Source of the DNA: Clostridiales bacterium
GTDB lineage: Bacteria; Bacillota; Clostridia; Oscillospirales; Oscillospiraceae
DNA length: 64,000 bases
Assembly: GCA_902362775.1 (NCBI GenBank)
Contig: CABIXV010000001.1
Coordinates: 324,516-388,515 of the forward strand
Reading direction: 5' to 3'
Shown here: one piece after another, positions 17,498 to 25,285 of the stretch
Numbering within the stretch: position 1 is the first letter of the stretch
Layout: each line of letters opens with the position of its first letter
Notes under the pieces: model-generated
What the model was told of the DNA's origin: nothing
Database searches by the model: none
The model's input: the letters and a program-made list of their open reading frames with translations, nothing else
Program-made: the position numbers and the translations under genes

Positions 17498-18172
17498 TTA
17501 TGCTTTGGCCCCGTACTCCGCCAGGTAGGCTTCCATTTTAGCCTTCATCTCGTCGTCAATATAGACTTTGCCATCCACAGGGTTATTATGGAGGAAGGCG
17601 ATGACCTCCCGGACGGTAACGATGGGGTAAACCTGGATACCATAGTCCTGGCGCAGCTCATCCAGGGTGGAGCAGTCCCGGGTGCCCCGCTCCATCCGGT
17701 CCACCGACACGAACAGGGCCTTCATGTTGACCTTGGCCACATGCTTAAACAGCTCGATAGACTCCCGGACGGCGGTGCCAGCGGTGACCACGTCCTCAAT
17801 AATGGCCACATCATCTCCGTCCTGTGGCTTGTAGCCCACCATGGAACCACCCTCGCCGTGGTCCTTGGCCTCCTTGCGGTTGAAGCAGTAAGGCAGGTCC
17901 CGGTCATAGTTCCGGTACAGAGAGGCCGCAGCGGACACCGCCAGAGGGATCCCCTTGTAGGCGGGGCCGAACAGGCAGGTGATTCCCTCCGGCATATGCT
18001 CCTGAATGCAGGCGGCGTAGTAGTCTCCCAGCTTGGCCGCCTGGGCCCCGGTCTTGTAGTTCCCGGTGTTGACGAAATAAGGGGTCTTCCGTCCGGACTT
18101 CGTGGTAAAATCCCCAAAGGTAAGCACGCCGGAGCGCACCATAAATGTGATAAATTCCTCTTTGTATGTCAT
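17498..18172 (-). CDS. pyrE: Orotate phosphoribosyltransferase
   Basis: PyrE (224 residues) makes orotidine 5'-phosphate from orotate and PRPP in de novo pyrimidine synthesis. The PRPP-binding loop is visible as VAIIEDVVTAGTAVRES near residue 120, with the orotate-site segments TTKSGRKTPYFVNTGN and LFGPAYKGIPLA in the N-terminal part. Length is normal. It has its own promoter (18224-18252) and is not linked to other pyr genes here. Its last codons are repeated 160 bases downstream. Confidence 0.96.
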   Translation of the reverse strand: MTYKEEFITFMVRSGVLTFGDFTTKSGRKTPYFVNTGNYKTGAQAAKLGDYYAACIQEHMPEGITCLFGPAYKGIPLAVSAAASLYRNYDRDLPYCFNRKEAKDHGEGGSMVGYKPQDGDDVAIIEDVVTAGTAVRESIELFKHVAKVNMKALFVSVDRMERGTRDCSTLDELRQDYGIQVYPIVTVREVIAFLHNNPVDGKVYIDDEMKAKMEAYLAEYGAKA

Positions 18173-18223
18173 CGTTTCGACCTCTTTTCTCCAGTTTGCC
18201 CGGCACAGGCCGGAAATCGTATT

Positions 18224-18252
18224 ATTATATCATTTTTCCTCCCCAGATACAA
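18224..18252 (-). promoter_or_regulatory. Promoter of pyrE
   Basis: On the minus strand TTGTAT (18247-18252) lies 17 bases from a consensus TATAAT (18224-18229), about 50 bases upstream of the pyrE ATG. Confidence 0.75.
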
Positions 18253-18309
18253 GAAATCGCCGTCTTTTTTCATCCGGATTTTTCTTCGGCTTTTTTACAG
18301 TGTCTGTAC

Positions 18310-18338
18310 TTTACGGTTCGGGCCAGGTTTGATATAAT
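18310..18338 (+). promoter_or_regulatory. Promoter of the KdpD/KdpE-like pair
   Basis: TTTACG (18310-18315) lies 17 bases from TATAAT (18333-18338), with the kinase ATG at 18401. Confidence 0.7.
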
Positions 18339-18400
18339 ATTTTTGCCCAATGCCTCCGCTCCTCTGTGGCGGCAGGGTCCCGGAAGGAGAGAGAATAGAT

Positions 18401-19588
18401 ATGTCCGCCCTGACGCAGCGATGCAAAGCCCTCTTTGGCTATATGGACCAGTTGGTCCACCGAATACCTTCGGTCCCCCGGGATATCCTAACCACTGCTC
18501 TTCTGCTGTACGCCGCCTACTGGACCAGCGGCATTCTGATCTCCCACACCGGCGGGGAAAACAATTCCGCCCTGGTATTCGTGTTGGCAGTGGTGTGCAT
18601 CTCCTTTTTTACCACCGGCTATGCCTATGGGATCACCGCCTCCATCATAGGGACCTTCTGCATCAACTACTTTTTTATGGTCCCCTATTCCGCCTTTTCC
18701 TTGAGTCATACGGGTTACCCGGTGGCTATGCTGTCCATGGTGGCTATCTCCTGTATCGTGTGCGCCCTTACTTCCCGGGTCAAGCAGCAGGCCATTGAGG
18801 CTGTCCGCCGGGAAAAGAACACCAAGACCCTCTATGAGATGAATGAAAAGCTCAACGCGGAAAAAGCGGCCATCCAGTTACAGTCCGCCAGGGAAACAAT
18901 ACGGGGCAACATCCTACGCGCCGTGTCCCATGATCTGCGCACCCCTCTGACCGCCATCTCCGGCGCCGCCTCTGTCCTTCTGTCCAGCGAGGACATCCTC
19001 CGGTCAGAAAAAAACGCCTCCCTTGCCAACGATATCAAGGCAGACGCTGATGCTCTGATCGTCATGGTGGAAAATCTGCTGTCCGTCACCCGAATTCAAG
19101 ACGGCACCATACCCCTGAAAAAGCGGGAGGAGATGTTGGAGGAGGTGGCGGGGGACGCCATTCTGACCACCCGGCGCCGGTTCCCCAACTGTCATGTGGA
19201 TCTGGAGCTGTCCGAGGATATCTTATACCTACCTATGGAGCCCATGCTCATCAAGCAGGTGATGGTCAACCTGCTGGAGAACGCGGTCCGCCACTCCGGC
19301 AGCCAGTCCGGCATCCTGCTCAATCTGTTCCGTCAGGACGAGTGGGCAGTGGTGGAGGTCCGGGACCACGGCAAAGGACTGCCCCCGGAGGTGTGTCAGG
19401 CCGTCCAGTCTGGCCGGCCTCTGTCCCGAGATCTGAACGGGGATTCCACCCGCGGGATGGGCATTGGTCTGTCTGTCTGTCAAAGCATCATCAAGGCCCA
19501 CAACGGCTTTTTTGCCGCGGGCAACGCCCCGGAGGGCGGAGCGGTGATCCGCTTCGGCCTCCCCATGAAGGAGTCTGACCATGAATGA
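18401..19588 (+). CDS. KdpD-like sensor histidine kinase (DUF4118, no KdpD/USP domains)
   Basis: This 395-residue kinase has a four-helix DUF4118 membrane block (residues ~30-130), as in the membrane part of KdpD. A HisKA domain with the phospho-acceptor region RAVSHDLRTPLTAISG near residue 180 follows, then a HATPase domain (VNLLENAVRHS, VRDHGKGLP, GMGIGLSVCQSII). The large N-terminal KdpD and USP domains of classical KdpD are missing, so the signal may not be potassium. The ATG at 18401 follows GGAAGGAGAG. It overlaps the response regulator gene by eight bases. No kdpFABC or Trk gene lies in the window. Confidence 0.9.
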   Translation: MSALTQRCKALFGYMDQLVHRIPSVPRDILTTALLLYAAYWTSGILISHTGGENNSALVFVLAVVCISFFTTGYAYGITASIIGTFCINYFFMVPYSAFSLSHTGYPVAMLSMVAISCIVCALTSRVKQQAIEAVRREKNTKTLYEMNEKLNAEKAAIQLQSARETIRGNILRAVSHDLRTPLTAISGAASVLLSSEDILRSEKNASLANDIKADADALIVMVENLLSVTRIQDGTIPLKKREEMLEEVAGDAILTTRRRFPNCHVDLELSEDILYLPMEPMLIKQVMVNLLENAVRHSGSQSGILLNLFRQDEWAVVEVRDHGKGLPPEVCQAVQSGRPLSRDLNGDSTRGMGIGLSVCQSIIKAHNGFFAAGNAPEGGAVIRFGLPMKESDHE

Positions 19589-20288
19589 AAAACGACTGAT
19601 CCTGGTCATCGAGGACGAGCACGCCATCAGCAACTTTATCTGCCGCGCGCTGGCCGCCAATGACTATAAGGCCATCCCCGCCTCCAGCGGCAAGGAGGGG
19701 CTTTCCCTGTTCTTCTCCCACAGCCCCGACCTGGTCCTGCTGGACCTGGGACTGCCCGATATGGACGGGCTGGAGGTGCTGGAACAGCTCAGCGACCTGC
19801 CCCGAGAGGTCCCTGTCATCATCATCTCCGCCCGTGACCGCGAGTCGGAGAAGGTTCGCGCTCTGGACATGGGGGCGGATGATTATGTGGTAAAGCCCTT
19901 CGGCGTGTCCGAGCTGCTGGCCCGTATCCGCACCACGCTCCGCCGGGCGGATCGTTTGAAGATGTCCCAGGGCGCCCAGAGGGACGTGTATCAGGTCCAG
20001 GACCTTGTGGTGGATATCACGAAGCACCAGGTGCTGTTAGCAGGAGAGCAGATCCACTTCACCCAAAATGAATTCAAGATTTTGGAGCTGCTGTGCATCC
20101 ACGCCGGGAAGGTGCTCACCTACGATTTTATTTTGGAGCACGTCTGGGGGCCCTACGGCGGCAACAATAACAATCAGATTCTGCGGGTCAACATGGCCAA
20201 TATCCGCCGAAAGCTAAAGGAGGATCCCTCCAAGCCCAAATATATCCACACCGAGCTTGGCATTGGCTACCGTATGCTGGAGGATTGA
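19581..20288 (+). CDS. KdpE-like OmpR-family response regulator
   Basis: This 235-residue regulator has a receiver domain with the acidic pocket (VIEDE near residue 10), phospho-acceptor DLVLLDLGLPDMDG near residue 55, and KPFGVSELLARI near 105. An OmpR-type winged helix follows (FTQNEFKILELLCIHAGKVLT, ILRVNMANIRRKLKEDP, GIGYRM). The pairing with a DUF4118 kinase and the sequence style indicate KdpE affinity. Two promoters downstream (20404-20436 and 20722-20754) contain TTTACACCC or TTAACACCC at identical spacing, making them plausible targets. Confidence 0.93.
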   Translation: MNEKRLILVIEDEHAISNFICRALAANDYKAIPASSGKEGLSLFFSHSPDLVLLDLGLPDMDGLEVLEQLSDLPREVPVIIISARDRESEKVRALDMGADDYVVKPFGVSELLARIRTTLRRADRLKMSQGAQRDVYQVQDLVVDITKHQVLLAGEQIHFTQNEFKILELLCIHAGKVLTYDFILEHVWGPYGGNNNNQILRVNMANIRRKLKEDPSKPKYIHTELGIGYRMLED

Positions 20289-20318
20289 CCCCACCAGCAG
20301 AGCAGGCAGACCTTAGAG

Positions 20319-20356
20319 CAGCCCCGGAGCGGGTCTCTCCCTCCGGAGCTGTTTTT
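20319..20356 (+). terminator. Terminator of the two-component operon
   Basis: The stem 20319-20329 pairs with 20341-20351 with one mismatch and is followed by TTTTT. Confidence 0.75.
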
Positions 20357-20403
20357 GTCCCCCGACGGTGATTAACGGTTTCTTTACATCTTCCTTTCTT
20401 TCA

Positions 20404-20436
20404 TTTACACCCATTTCACTCCCCCGATGCTATAAT
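20404..20436 (+). promoter_or_regulatory. Promoter P1 with KdpE-like site (drives the probable sRNA)
   Basis: A consensus TATAAT (20431-20436) has a poor -35 region (CACCCA) that is covered by TTTACACCCATTT (20404-20416). Another TTTACA at 20383-20388 lies 21 bases, or two helical turns, upstream. Direct TTTACA-type repeats fit an OmpR/KdpE-class activator, suggesting an activator-dependent promoter. Confidence 0.6.
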
Positions 20437-20442
20437 ACAGGT

Positions 20443-20665
20443 AGGAGCTATTCCCACGCGAAGGCAGACAGTGAATACTTCTCTGCCCGCATCATCCGGG
20501 TTTCCTCACTTTTCCCGGACCCTTTCTCTCTCCGGCTGACGCCCCTTTCTCTCTCCCGAAAGCGGTCTGTCAGCCAGCACACACGGACAGCCGCTTCCGC
20601 CAAAGCCGGCTGTCCACCTAACATTGGGCCCCCGGTTTCACAGTATGGGACCGGGGTTTTTTTAT
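20443..20665 (+). ncRNA. Probable structured small RNA with CU-rich loops
   Basis: Between promoter P1 and a strong terminator lies ~220 bases with no convincing reading frame but clear stem-loops. SL1 is CCGGG (20496-20500) with CCCGG (20514-20518), loop TTTCCTCACTTTT. SL2 is GGCTGAC (20534-20540) with GTCAGCC (20569-20575). SL3 is GGACAGCCG (20585-20593) with CGGCTGTCC (20607-20615). The terminator stem is 20630-20636 with 20650-20656, followed by seven Ts. The 13-mer CCTTTCTCTCTCC occurs twice (20521-20533 and 20544-20556), the second in the SL2 loop. Such tracts are complementary to Shine-Dalgarno sequences. Class unknown; a long 5' leader that ends prematurely is the alternative. Confidence 0.55.
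20630..20663 (+). terminator. Terminator of the probable sRNA
   Basis: CCCCGGT (20630-20636) pairs with ACCGGGG (20650-20656), followed by TTTTTTT. No gene ends here, which is the main argument for a separate short transcript. Confidence 0.8.
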
Positions 20666-20721
20666 TGCCGGAGAGGCGTAAATGCCTCCTTGTCAACTTT
20701 TTAATCTGGACCTCCTTTTCG

Positions 20722-20754
20722 TTAACACCCATTTAATTTCTTCTCTGCTATAAT
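20722..20754 (+). promoter_or_regulatory. Promoter P2 with KdpE-like site (drives the PH-like gene)
   Basis: TTAACACCCATTT (20722-20734) and TATAAT (20749-20754) repeat the layout of P1: the shared ACACCCATTT is exactly 14 bases from the -10 box in both. Confidence 0.65.
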
Positions 20755-20789
20755 CAGGATACAAACAACACAAGGAGGCAATGTACATC

Positions 20790-21347
20790 ATGGACACCCG
20801 TTTGAAAAACATCCTCTGGGAAGGAGAAGAAGTCCGCTGGTCTGGCCGCCCCAAGCCCTTCTCCCTGTTCGATCACGACAGCAAAAATTCGATTCTGCTC
20901 ACCTGGATCGTTTCCGCCCTGGTTCTGGCAGCAGTCATTGTCCTGATGGTCTTCAGCTCTATTACTGGCACCCGCTCCTTCACCGATGTCCTTATTATGG
21001 CCATCGTAGCCCTGTTTCTACCTGTGGCCCTCTCCGCTCGGCCCTTCATGGATAAAAAGTGCCTGGAAAAGAACACGCTCTATGCCATCACCAATTTCCG
21101 CATCATCGCCTTGGTCAAGGGTGAGGTGATGTACCTCCCCCTGGTCAAAGGGATCAAGACCGCCGTTCAATCCCACGAAGATGGCTTCGGCAGCCTTCGC
21201 TTCGGTGAGCTGGTCGGCAAGCCCGCCAAGAAAAGCCGTGACCACGCCGTGATTGGCATGCGAAATGTGGACAGCAGAGAAGATATGGCCGGTCTGATGT
21301 TCTATCACATCGATCAGCCCGGCCAGCTGCTTCGTTATCTAGCTTGA
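20790..21347 (+). CDS. Membrane protein with PH-like domain, unknown function
   Basis: This 185-residue protein starts MDTRLKNILWEGEEVRWSGRPKPF, typical of bacterial PH-like (bPH2/YdbS-type) membrane proteins. Two transmembrane helices follow (LTWIVSALVLAAVIVLMVF and FTDVLIMAIVALFLPVAL). After them comes a beta-rich segment beginning NTLYAITNFRIIALVKGEV, the usual start of the PH-like fold. The function is unknown. I chose the ATG at 20790 (GGAGG 11 bases upstream) over an ATG at 20781, which is only two bases from the ribosome site. Promoter P2, next to the KdpE-like regulator, suggests membership of that regulon. Confidence 0.75.
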   Translation: MDTRLKNILWEGEEVRWSGRPKPFSLFDHDSKNSILLTWIVSALVLAAVIVLMVFSSITGTRSFTDVLIMAIVALFLPVALSARPFMDKKCLEKNTLYAITNFRIIALVKGEVMYLPLVKGIKTAVQSHEDGFGSLRFGELVGKPAKKSRDHAVIGMRNVDSREDMAGLMFYHIDQPGQLLRYLA

Positions 21348-21452
21348 TGTCCGGCGCTCCCCTCTCCCACTTTGCCGGACAATTCTTCCCTTATTTGGCC
21401 TTGGGATGATCTTCTTCTCTCCTTTTCATCCCCTATCCGGCCAAACCCTTTT

Positions 21453-21491
21453 GGACAGTCCCTCCTCTCCCTGGGACTGTCCTCTCTTTTT
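21453..21491 (+). terminator. Terminator of the PH-like gene
   Basis: GGACAGTCCC (21453-21462) pairs with GGGACTGTCC (21473-21482), followed by TCTCTTTTT. Confidence 0.8.
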
Positions 21492-21492
21492 C

Positions 21493-21529
21493 AAAAAATG
21501 ACCCAGGCCTTTGGGCCTGGGTCATTTTT
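21493..21529. terminator. Bidirectional terminator before sigF
   Basis: An 11-bp stem (21499-21509 with 21514-21524) is flanked by A6 on the left and T5 on the right, so it can end both the plus-strand transcript and the spoIIA transcript. Confidence 0.9.
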
Positions 21530-21534
21530 CCTTT

Positions 21535-22251
21535 TTATGGGACCAATTCCTGACGTAGGCGGTCCAGCGCCCGACGCTCCAACCGGGATACCTGGACCTG
21601 AGACACGCCCAACACCCGCGCCGTCTGAACCTGGGTCATTCCTCGGTAGTACCGCAGCAGCAGCACCTGCTGTTCCCGCTCCGGCAGGGTGGAAAGGGCG
21701 GTGCGGAGTGTGAGCCGCTCCACCAGCCCTTCCTCTTCGCCTCCGGCAGTAAGCAGGCCCTCCAGGGTCAATCCCCCATCTCCGGTTTCCGCCTGAAGGG
21801 AGATAACAGGTTCCGCCGCGGTCTCCGCCGAGGCAATCTCCTCCGGAGACAACCCGGTGTCCTGGGCCAATTCAGACAGGGTTGGCTCCCGGCCCAGTTG
21901 GGTGGAAAGCTTACTCCTGGCATTCCGGACTGACATCCCCCGCTCCTTCAGCCCCCGGCTCACCTTCACCGGCCCGTCATCCCGGAGGAATCTCCGGATC
22001 TCTCCGGCAATCTTGGGGACCGCGTAGGTAGAAAACTGAGTGCCATAGGACTGGTCAAAGCCGCGGACCGCCTTCAGAAAGCCCAGGCACCCCAACTGAT
22101 ACAGGTCGTCCGGCTCCACACCTCGGCCGTAATACCGCCGAACTACGCTCCAGATCAGACCGTTGTTCTCCTCCAGCACCTGTTCACAGGCCCGGCTGTC
22201 CCCATTTCGGGCCGCTTCCAGCAGATCCAGGTCGGAGAGAGTGCCGCTCAC
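21535..22251 (-). CDS. sigF: Forespore sigma factor SigF
   Basis: This 238-residue sporulation sigma factor (SpoIIAC) directs early forespore transcription. Region 2 is seen in DDLYQLGCLGFLKAVRGFDQSYGTQFSTYAVPKIAGEIRRFLRDDG, region 3 in LGREPTLSELAQDTGLSPEEI, and region 4 in LPEREQQVLLLRYYRGMTQVQTARVLGVSQVQVSR. It overlaps spoIIAB by four bases (ATGA), the universal spoIIA arrangement. The SpoIIAB anti-sigma factor holds it inactive until SpoIIAA is dephosphorylated. It is strong evidence that the organism is a spore former. Confidence 0.96.
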   Translation of the reverse strand: MSGTLSDLDLLEAARNGDSRACEQVLEENNGLIWSVVRRYYGRGVEPDDLYQLGCLGFLKAVRGFDQSYGTQFSTYAVPKIAGEIRRFLRDDGPVKVSRGLKERGMSVRNARSKLSTQLGREPTLSELAQDTGLSPEEIASAETAAEPVISLQAETGDGGLTLEGLLTAGGEEEGLVERLTLRTALSTLPEREQQVLLLRYYRGMTQVQTARVLGVSQVQVSRLERRALDRLRQELVP

Positions 22252-22685
22252 CGCCCAGCCCGGCGGGCGATCTTCCGCCGCATGGTCACAGTGGTCCCCT
22301 TACCGGGGGCAGAGCGGACCTTCAGCGTGTCCATAAAGCTCTCCATAATGGTGAAGCCCATTCCGGACCGCTCCTCGTTCCCTGTGGTAAACAGTGGTGT
22401 CCTGGCCTGGTCCACATCAGCGATCCCCACTCCCCAGTCCCGGATGACGATTTCCAAGCTGTGATCCTCCCGCAGACGCAGCTTCATGGCGATTTTGCCA
22501 ATGGTGTCTGGATAGGCGTGGACGATGGCGTTGGTCACCGCCTCGCTGACCGCGGTCTTCACGTCGTTGACCTCCTCCAGCGTGGGGTCAAGCTGGGCGG
22601 CGAAGCAGGCCGCCGCCGCCCGCGCGAAGCCCTCGTTGGCGGAGCGGCTGGGAAATTCCAGATTCACATGATTTTCAATTTTCAT
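22248..22685 (-). CDS. spoIIAB: Anti-sigma F factor SpoIIAB
   Basis: SpoIIAB (145 residues) is a GHKL-type kinase that binds SigF and phosphorylates SpoIIAA. Characteristic stretches are VKTAVSEAVTNAIVHAYPD (N box), IVIRDWGVGIADVDQARTPLFTT (G1), and EERSGMGFTIMESFMD (G2). The start at 22685 (MKIENHVNL) follows AAGGAGGACC; the open frame upstream to 22733 overlaps spoIIAA. It is the middle gene of the spoIIA operon. Confidence 0.96.
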   Translation of the reverse strand: MKIENHVNLEFPSRSANEGFARAAAACFAAQLDPTLEEVNDVKTAVSEAVTNAIVHAYPDTIGKIAMKLRLREDHSLEIVIRDWGVGIADVDQARTPLFTTGNEERSGMGFTIMESFMDTLKVRSAPGKGTTVTMRRKIARRAGR

Positions 22686-22725
22686 ATTATGTAGGTCCTC
22701 CTTCGTGCAGGGCGGGCCGCCCCCT

Positions 22726-23031
22726 CTATTCAAATCGGATGATACGCTGGAGGCCGGCGGCCCGGAACACCTTTTCCGCCTGCCCCGGCGTGTTGATCAC
22801 CCGCATGGCTCCTCTCACCTGGCCCATCCGGCGGTGTGCCCGCAGCAGCACGGCGATGCCGGAGCTGTCGGTAAAGGTCAACCCTCCCAGGTCCAGAGTC
22901 AGTTCCCTGGGCAGTGCGGCGTCGATCCTCCGGTCCAGCTCCTCCATCACCGCTTTGGCCCCATGGTGATCCAGCTCTCCCGTCACCGCCGCGGTCAGCC
23001 GGCGCTCCTCTTCAGTGCAGTTCACAGGCAT
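22726..23031 (-). CDS. spoIIAA: Anti-sigma F antagonist SpoIIAA
   Basis: This 101-residue STAS-domain protein has the phosphorylated-serine motif LGGLTFTDSSGIAVLLRAHRR near residue 57. In its dephosphorylated form it frees SigF from SpoIIAB. An AAAGGAG site precedes the ATG at 23031. It opens the operon spoIIAA-spoIIAB-sigF. The dacF gene that precedes the operon in Bacillus is absent. Confidence 0.95.
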   Translation of the reverse strand: MPVNCTEEERRLTAAVTGELDHHGAKAVMEELDRRIDAALPRELTLDLGGLTFTDSSGIAVLLRAHRRMGQVRGAMRVINTPGQAEKVFRAAGLQRIIRFE

Positions 23032-23140
23032 TTCTTGTGGCTCCTTTCCAGGGGAAGGCAGACGGCCGCCCCTATGTCCCAGATGGTTTGATTATAGGAC
23101 AGGCCCTCTGTCATATCCTGCCTCTTTCTGTCTGTTGACA

Positions 23141-23171
23141 GTATTTCCCTCCTTTTCCGTTGTCATTCCTT
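23141..23171 (-). promoter_or_regulatory. Possible SigH-type promoter of spoIIA
   Basis: On the minus strand AAGGAATG (near 23164-23171) and AGGGAAATA (23142-23150) resemble the SigH pattern RNAGGAWWW ... RNNGAATWW with one mismatch in the -10 part. spoIIA is SigH-dependent in Bacillus. The match is weak. Confidence 0.25.
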
Positions 23172-23199
23172 CCCTATCTTTTGGGGTAAAATTTTTTAT

Positions 23200-23228
23200 T
23201 TTACAAATTTTGTATTTTGCCGTATAGT
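23200..23228 (+). promoter_or_regulatory. Promoter of the MATE gene
   Basis: TTTACA (23200-23205) lies 17 bases from TATAGT (23223-23228). The AT-rich inverted repeat GTAAAAT/ATTTTAC (23186-23204) overlaps the -35 box and could be an operator. Confidence 0.65.
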
Positions 23229-23267
23229 AGTATGCGAAGAACGATTGACAACAGGAGGCGCTTTCGG

Positions 23268-24629
23268 GTGTCACGAGAAATACATCTTACCTCTGGCCCT
23301 ATTATGCCCCAGCTAGTCCGGCTCTGTCTGCCTCTATTGGCTGCCAACGTGCTCCAGCAGCTGTACAACATCATCAATTCTCTGGTGGTGACCTACTACA
23401 TCGGGGACAGTGCCTTTGCCGCCCTAGGGGTAGCCGAGAGCGTAATGAACCTGTTTATCTACGTCATCACCGGGGCCTGTATGGGCGCTTCCGTCCTGAT
23501 CGCTCAGTTTTACGGCGAGGAAAACTTCCCCCGTCTGCGGCAGCAGCTCTATGTGTCCGCCGTCCTCATCGGCGGATGTACCCTGGGCGCCGTCCTGTTG
23601 GGCCAGATTTTCCTGCCCCAGTTACTGGGCGTCATCCAGACTCCAGCGGAGCTGATGGGAGATGTGTCCTCCTATCTGCGCATTATTCTAATTGGCATGG
23701 TATTCACCTTCACCTATAACTATCTGGCCGCCACCCTCCGGGCTGTGGGAGACACCCAGGCCGCCCTGTACTTTCTTCTCGCCTCCCTTGGATACAACCT
23801 AGTCTGCGCCTGGCTGCTGGTGGCGGTGCTTGACATGGGCATTCAGGGGACCGCTCTGGCCACCGCTTCCGCCCAGCTGCTGTCCACCCTGCTATGCTTC
23901 CTCTACATTCGCAAACGGCGTGCCTTTCTTACGATTCATCGGGGAGATATGAGAATGGACCGCCAGTTGGTCCGGCTGACCAGCAGCTATGCCGCTGTGG
24001 CGGCCCTCCAACAGTCCAGTCTCTACCTGGGCAAGCTCATCATCCAGAGCGCAGTCAACGGCATCAGCCTGGTAAGTACCGCTCCCATCTCCGCCTTCAC
24101 CGCCGCCACCCGTGTGGAGAACTTCATTCAGGCCTTCGGCATAAGTGGATGTGAGTCCATCGCAATCTTTGTGGCCCAGAACCGGGGCGCCTGCCAGGAA
24201 CGCCGCACCTATCAGGGATTTAGATGGGGGATTTTTACCCTTTTGACCATGGGTCTTTTCTTCTCCCTGACAATAAATCTGGGTGCCTATCCCCTGTCTG
24301 CCCTATTCCTGGGCGGCAAGGCGGAAGGGATGGAGCTATGTATCTCTTATTTGAAGTACATCAGCTGGTTCTATTTCCTGTCCTTCACCGGTCACGCCTG
24401 GGTCGGCTGGTACCGGGGCGTGGGACGGATGAACATTACCTTCTGGGGCACCACCATTCAGATCGCCATGCGGGTAGCCGGGACCTATCTGCTGGTAGGG
24501 GCCATGGGGCTGGATGCGGTGGCTCTGGCCACCGGAGTGGGGTGGGTCGCAATCAACATCTTCCACGCCTCTGTCTTTGTCCTAGCAGTCAAGGGCATCT
24601 GGCCCAAAAAGTCTCAGTCACCTCAATAA
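23268..24629 (+). CDS. MATE-family efflux transporter
   Basis: This ~453-residue transporter of the MATE (NorM/DinF-like) family has twelve predicted helices. The N-terminal LTSGPIMPQLVRLCLPLLAANVLQQLYNIINSLVV is the usual MATE opening. GDTQAALYFLLASLGYNLVCAWLLV, and the mirrored motif VARVENFIQAFG-like segment in the second half, are also typical. Substrates are cations or drugs exchanged for sodium or protons and cannot be told from sequence. The GTG at 23268 follows AGGAGG at nine bases; it is preferred to an ATG at 23217 inside the promoter. The gene is monocistronic. Confidence 0.92.
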   Translation: MSREIHLTSGPIMPQLVRLCLPLLAANVLQQLYNIINSLVVTYYIGDSAFAALGVAESVMNLFIYVITGACMGASVLIAQFYGEENFPRLRQQLYVSAVLIGGCTLGAVLLGQIFLPQLLGVIQTPAELMGDVSSYLRIILIGMVFTFTYNYLAATLRAVGDTQAALYFLLASLGYNLVCAWLLVAVLDMGIQGTALATASAQLLSTLLCFLYIRKRRAFLTIHRGDMRMDRQLVRLTSSYAAVAALQQSSLYLGKLIIQSAVNGISLVSTAPISAFTAATRVENFIQAFGISGCESIAIFVAQNRGACQERRTYQGFRWGIFTLLTMGLFFSLTINLGAYPLSALFLGGKAEGMELCISYLKYISWFYFLSFTGHAWVGWYRGVGRMNITFWGTTIQIAMRVAGTYLLVGAMGLDAVALATGVGWVAINIFHASVFVLAVKGIWPKKSQSPQ

Positions 24630-24672
24630 GTGAGAAAGCCGCGGCCCACGGGCCGCGGCTTTCTCACTTATT
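24625..24672. terminator. Bidirectional terminator between the MATE gene and the exported protein gene
   Basis: A perfect inverted repeat of over 20 bp (arms 24625-24647 and 24650-24672), GC-rich at the tip and AT-rich at the base, lies between convergent genes. Confidence 0.85.
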
Positions 24673-24680
24673 CAACAATT

Positions 24681-25220
24681 TCAGGAAACGGACCAGCCGC
24701 CTCGGACCAACAGCTTCACATCACTGGCAGCTGCCTTCAGGGTACGGTCTGGGATGGTGGACATATAGAGGTGGTTTTTCGTGAGGGAGGCGCCGCTGTT
24801 CACGGTCCCGCCGGTGGAGATATCAATGAGGGCGGGGCTGGTATTGGACTGGACCGTGGCCGATCCCACCCGGAGTAGGACCTCGCAGCCTACCTCCAGA
24901 GCCATGGTCTGACCACTGGTCATCGTGACCAGGGTATAGGAGGCGCTGCCAGAACCGGCAGAACCGCCTGCCGCCTCTATCTCCTGCTGATATTTGGCTA
25001 TCTGGGCAGCCAGCTGGGTGGATAGCTCCTGCTGCCGGACCTTAGTGTTCTCCTCCACCTTGGCCACCACCTCAGGAATAACCGTTTCATCCAGATAGCT
25101 CATGGTAACCAGAGGGTCATTTTGGTCCCCGTTGGCGGCCAGCACCACTCCAGCCCCCAGGCAGAGGGCGGCCAAGATGGCGGTTCCCGCCGCCAGGGTC
25201 CATCTCCTGCTTTTTTTCAT
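24681..25220 (-). CDS. Exported coiled-coil protein of unknown function
   Basis: This 179-residue protein has an N-terminal signal peptide (MKKSRRWTLAAGTAILAALC, cleavage likely after VLAA). A short coiled-coil region follows (VVAKVEENTKVRQQELSTQL and onward), then a Ser/Gly linker and a beta-rich C-terminal part (YTLVTMTSGQTMALEVGCEVLLRVG). I recognise the general style from Clostridia but cannot name a family. The ATG at 25220 follows TAGGAGTACTTATC. It lies 65 bases downstream of mazF on the same strand, but its product has no obvious link to toxin function. Confidence 0.75.
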   Translation of the reverse strand: MKKSRRWTLAAGTAILAALCLGAGVVLAANGDQNDPLVTMSYLDETVIPEVVAKVEENTKVRQQELSTQLAAQIAKYQQEIEAAGGSAGSGSASYTLVTMTSGQTMALEVGCEVLLRVGSATVQSNTSPALIDISTGGTVNSGASLTKNHLYMSTIPDRTLKAAASDVKLLVRGGWSVS

Positions 25221-25285
25221 GATAAGTACTCCTATCTCTGTCGCTGTCTTATGTAGGCTCCGCCCATAGGCGGAGCCGCTTACTT

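Noticed and set aside
20448..20732. 94-codon minus-strand frame over the sRNA region
   Set aside because: No ribosome site, composition driven by the hairpins, and strong terminator signals on the other strand.
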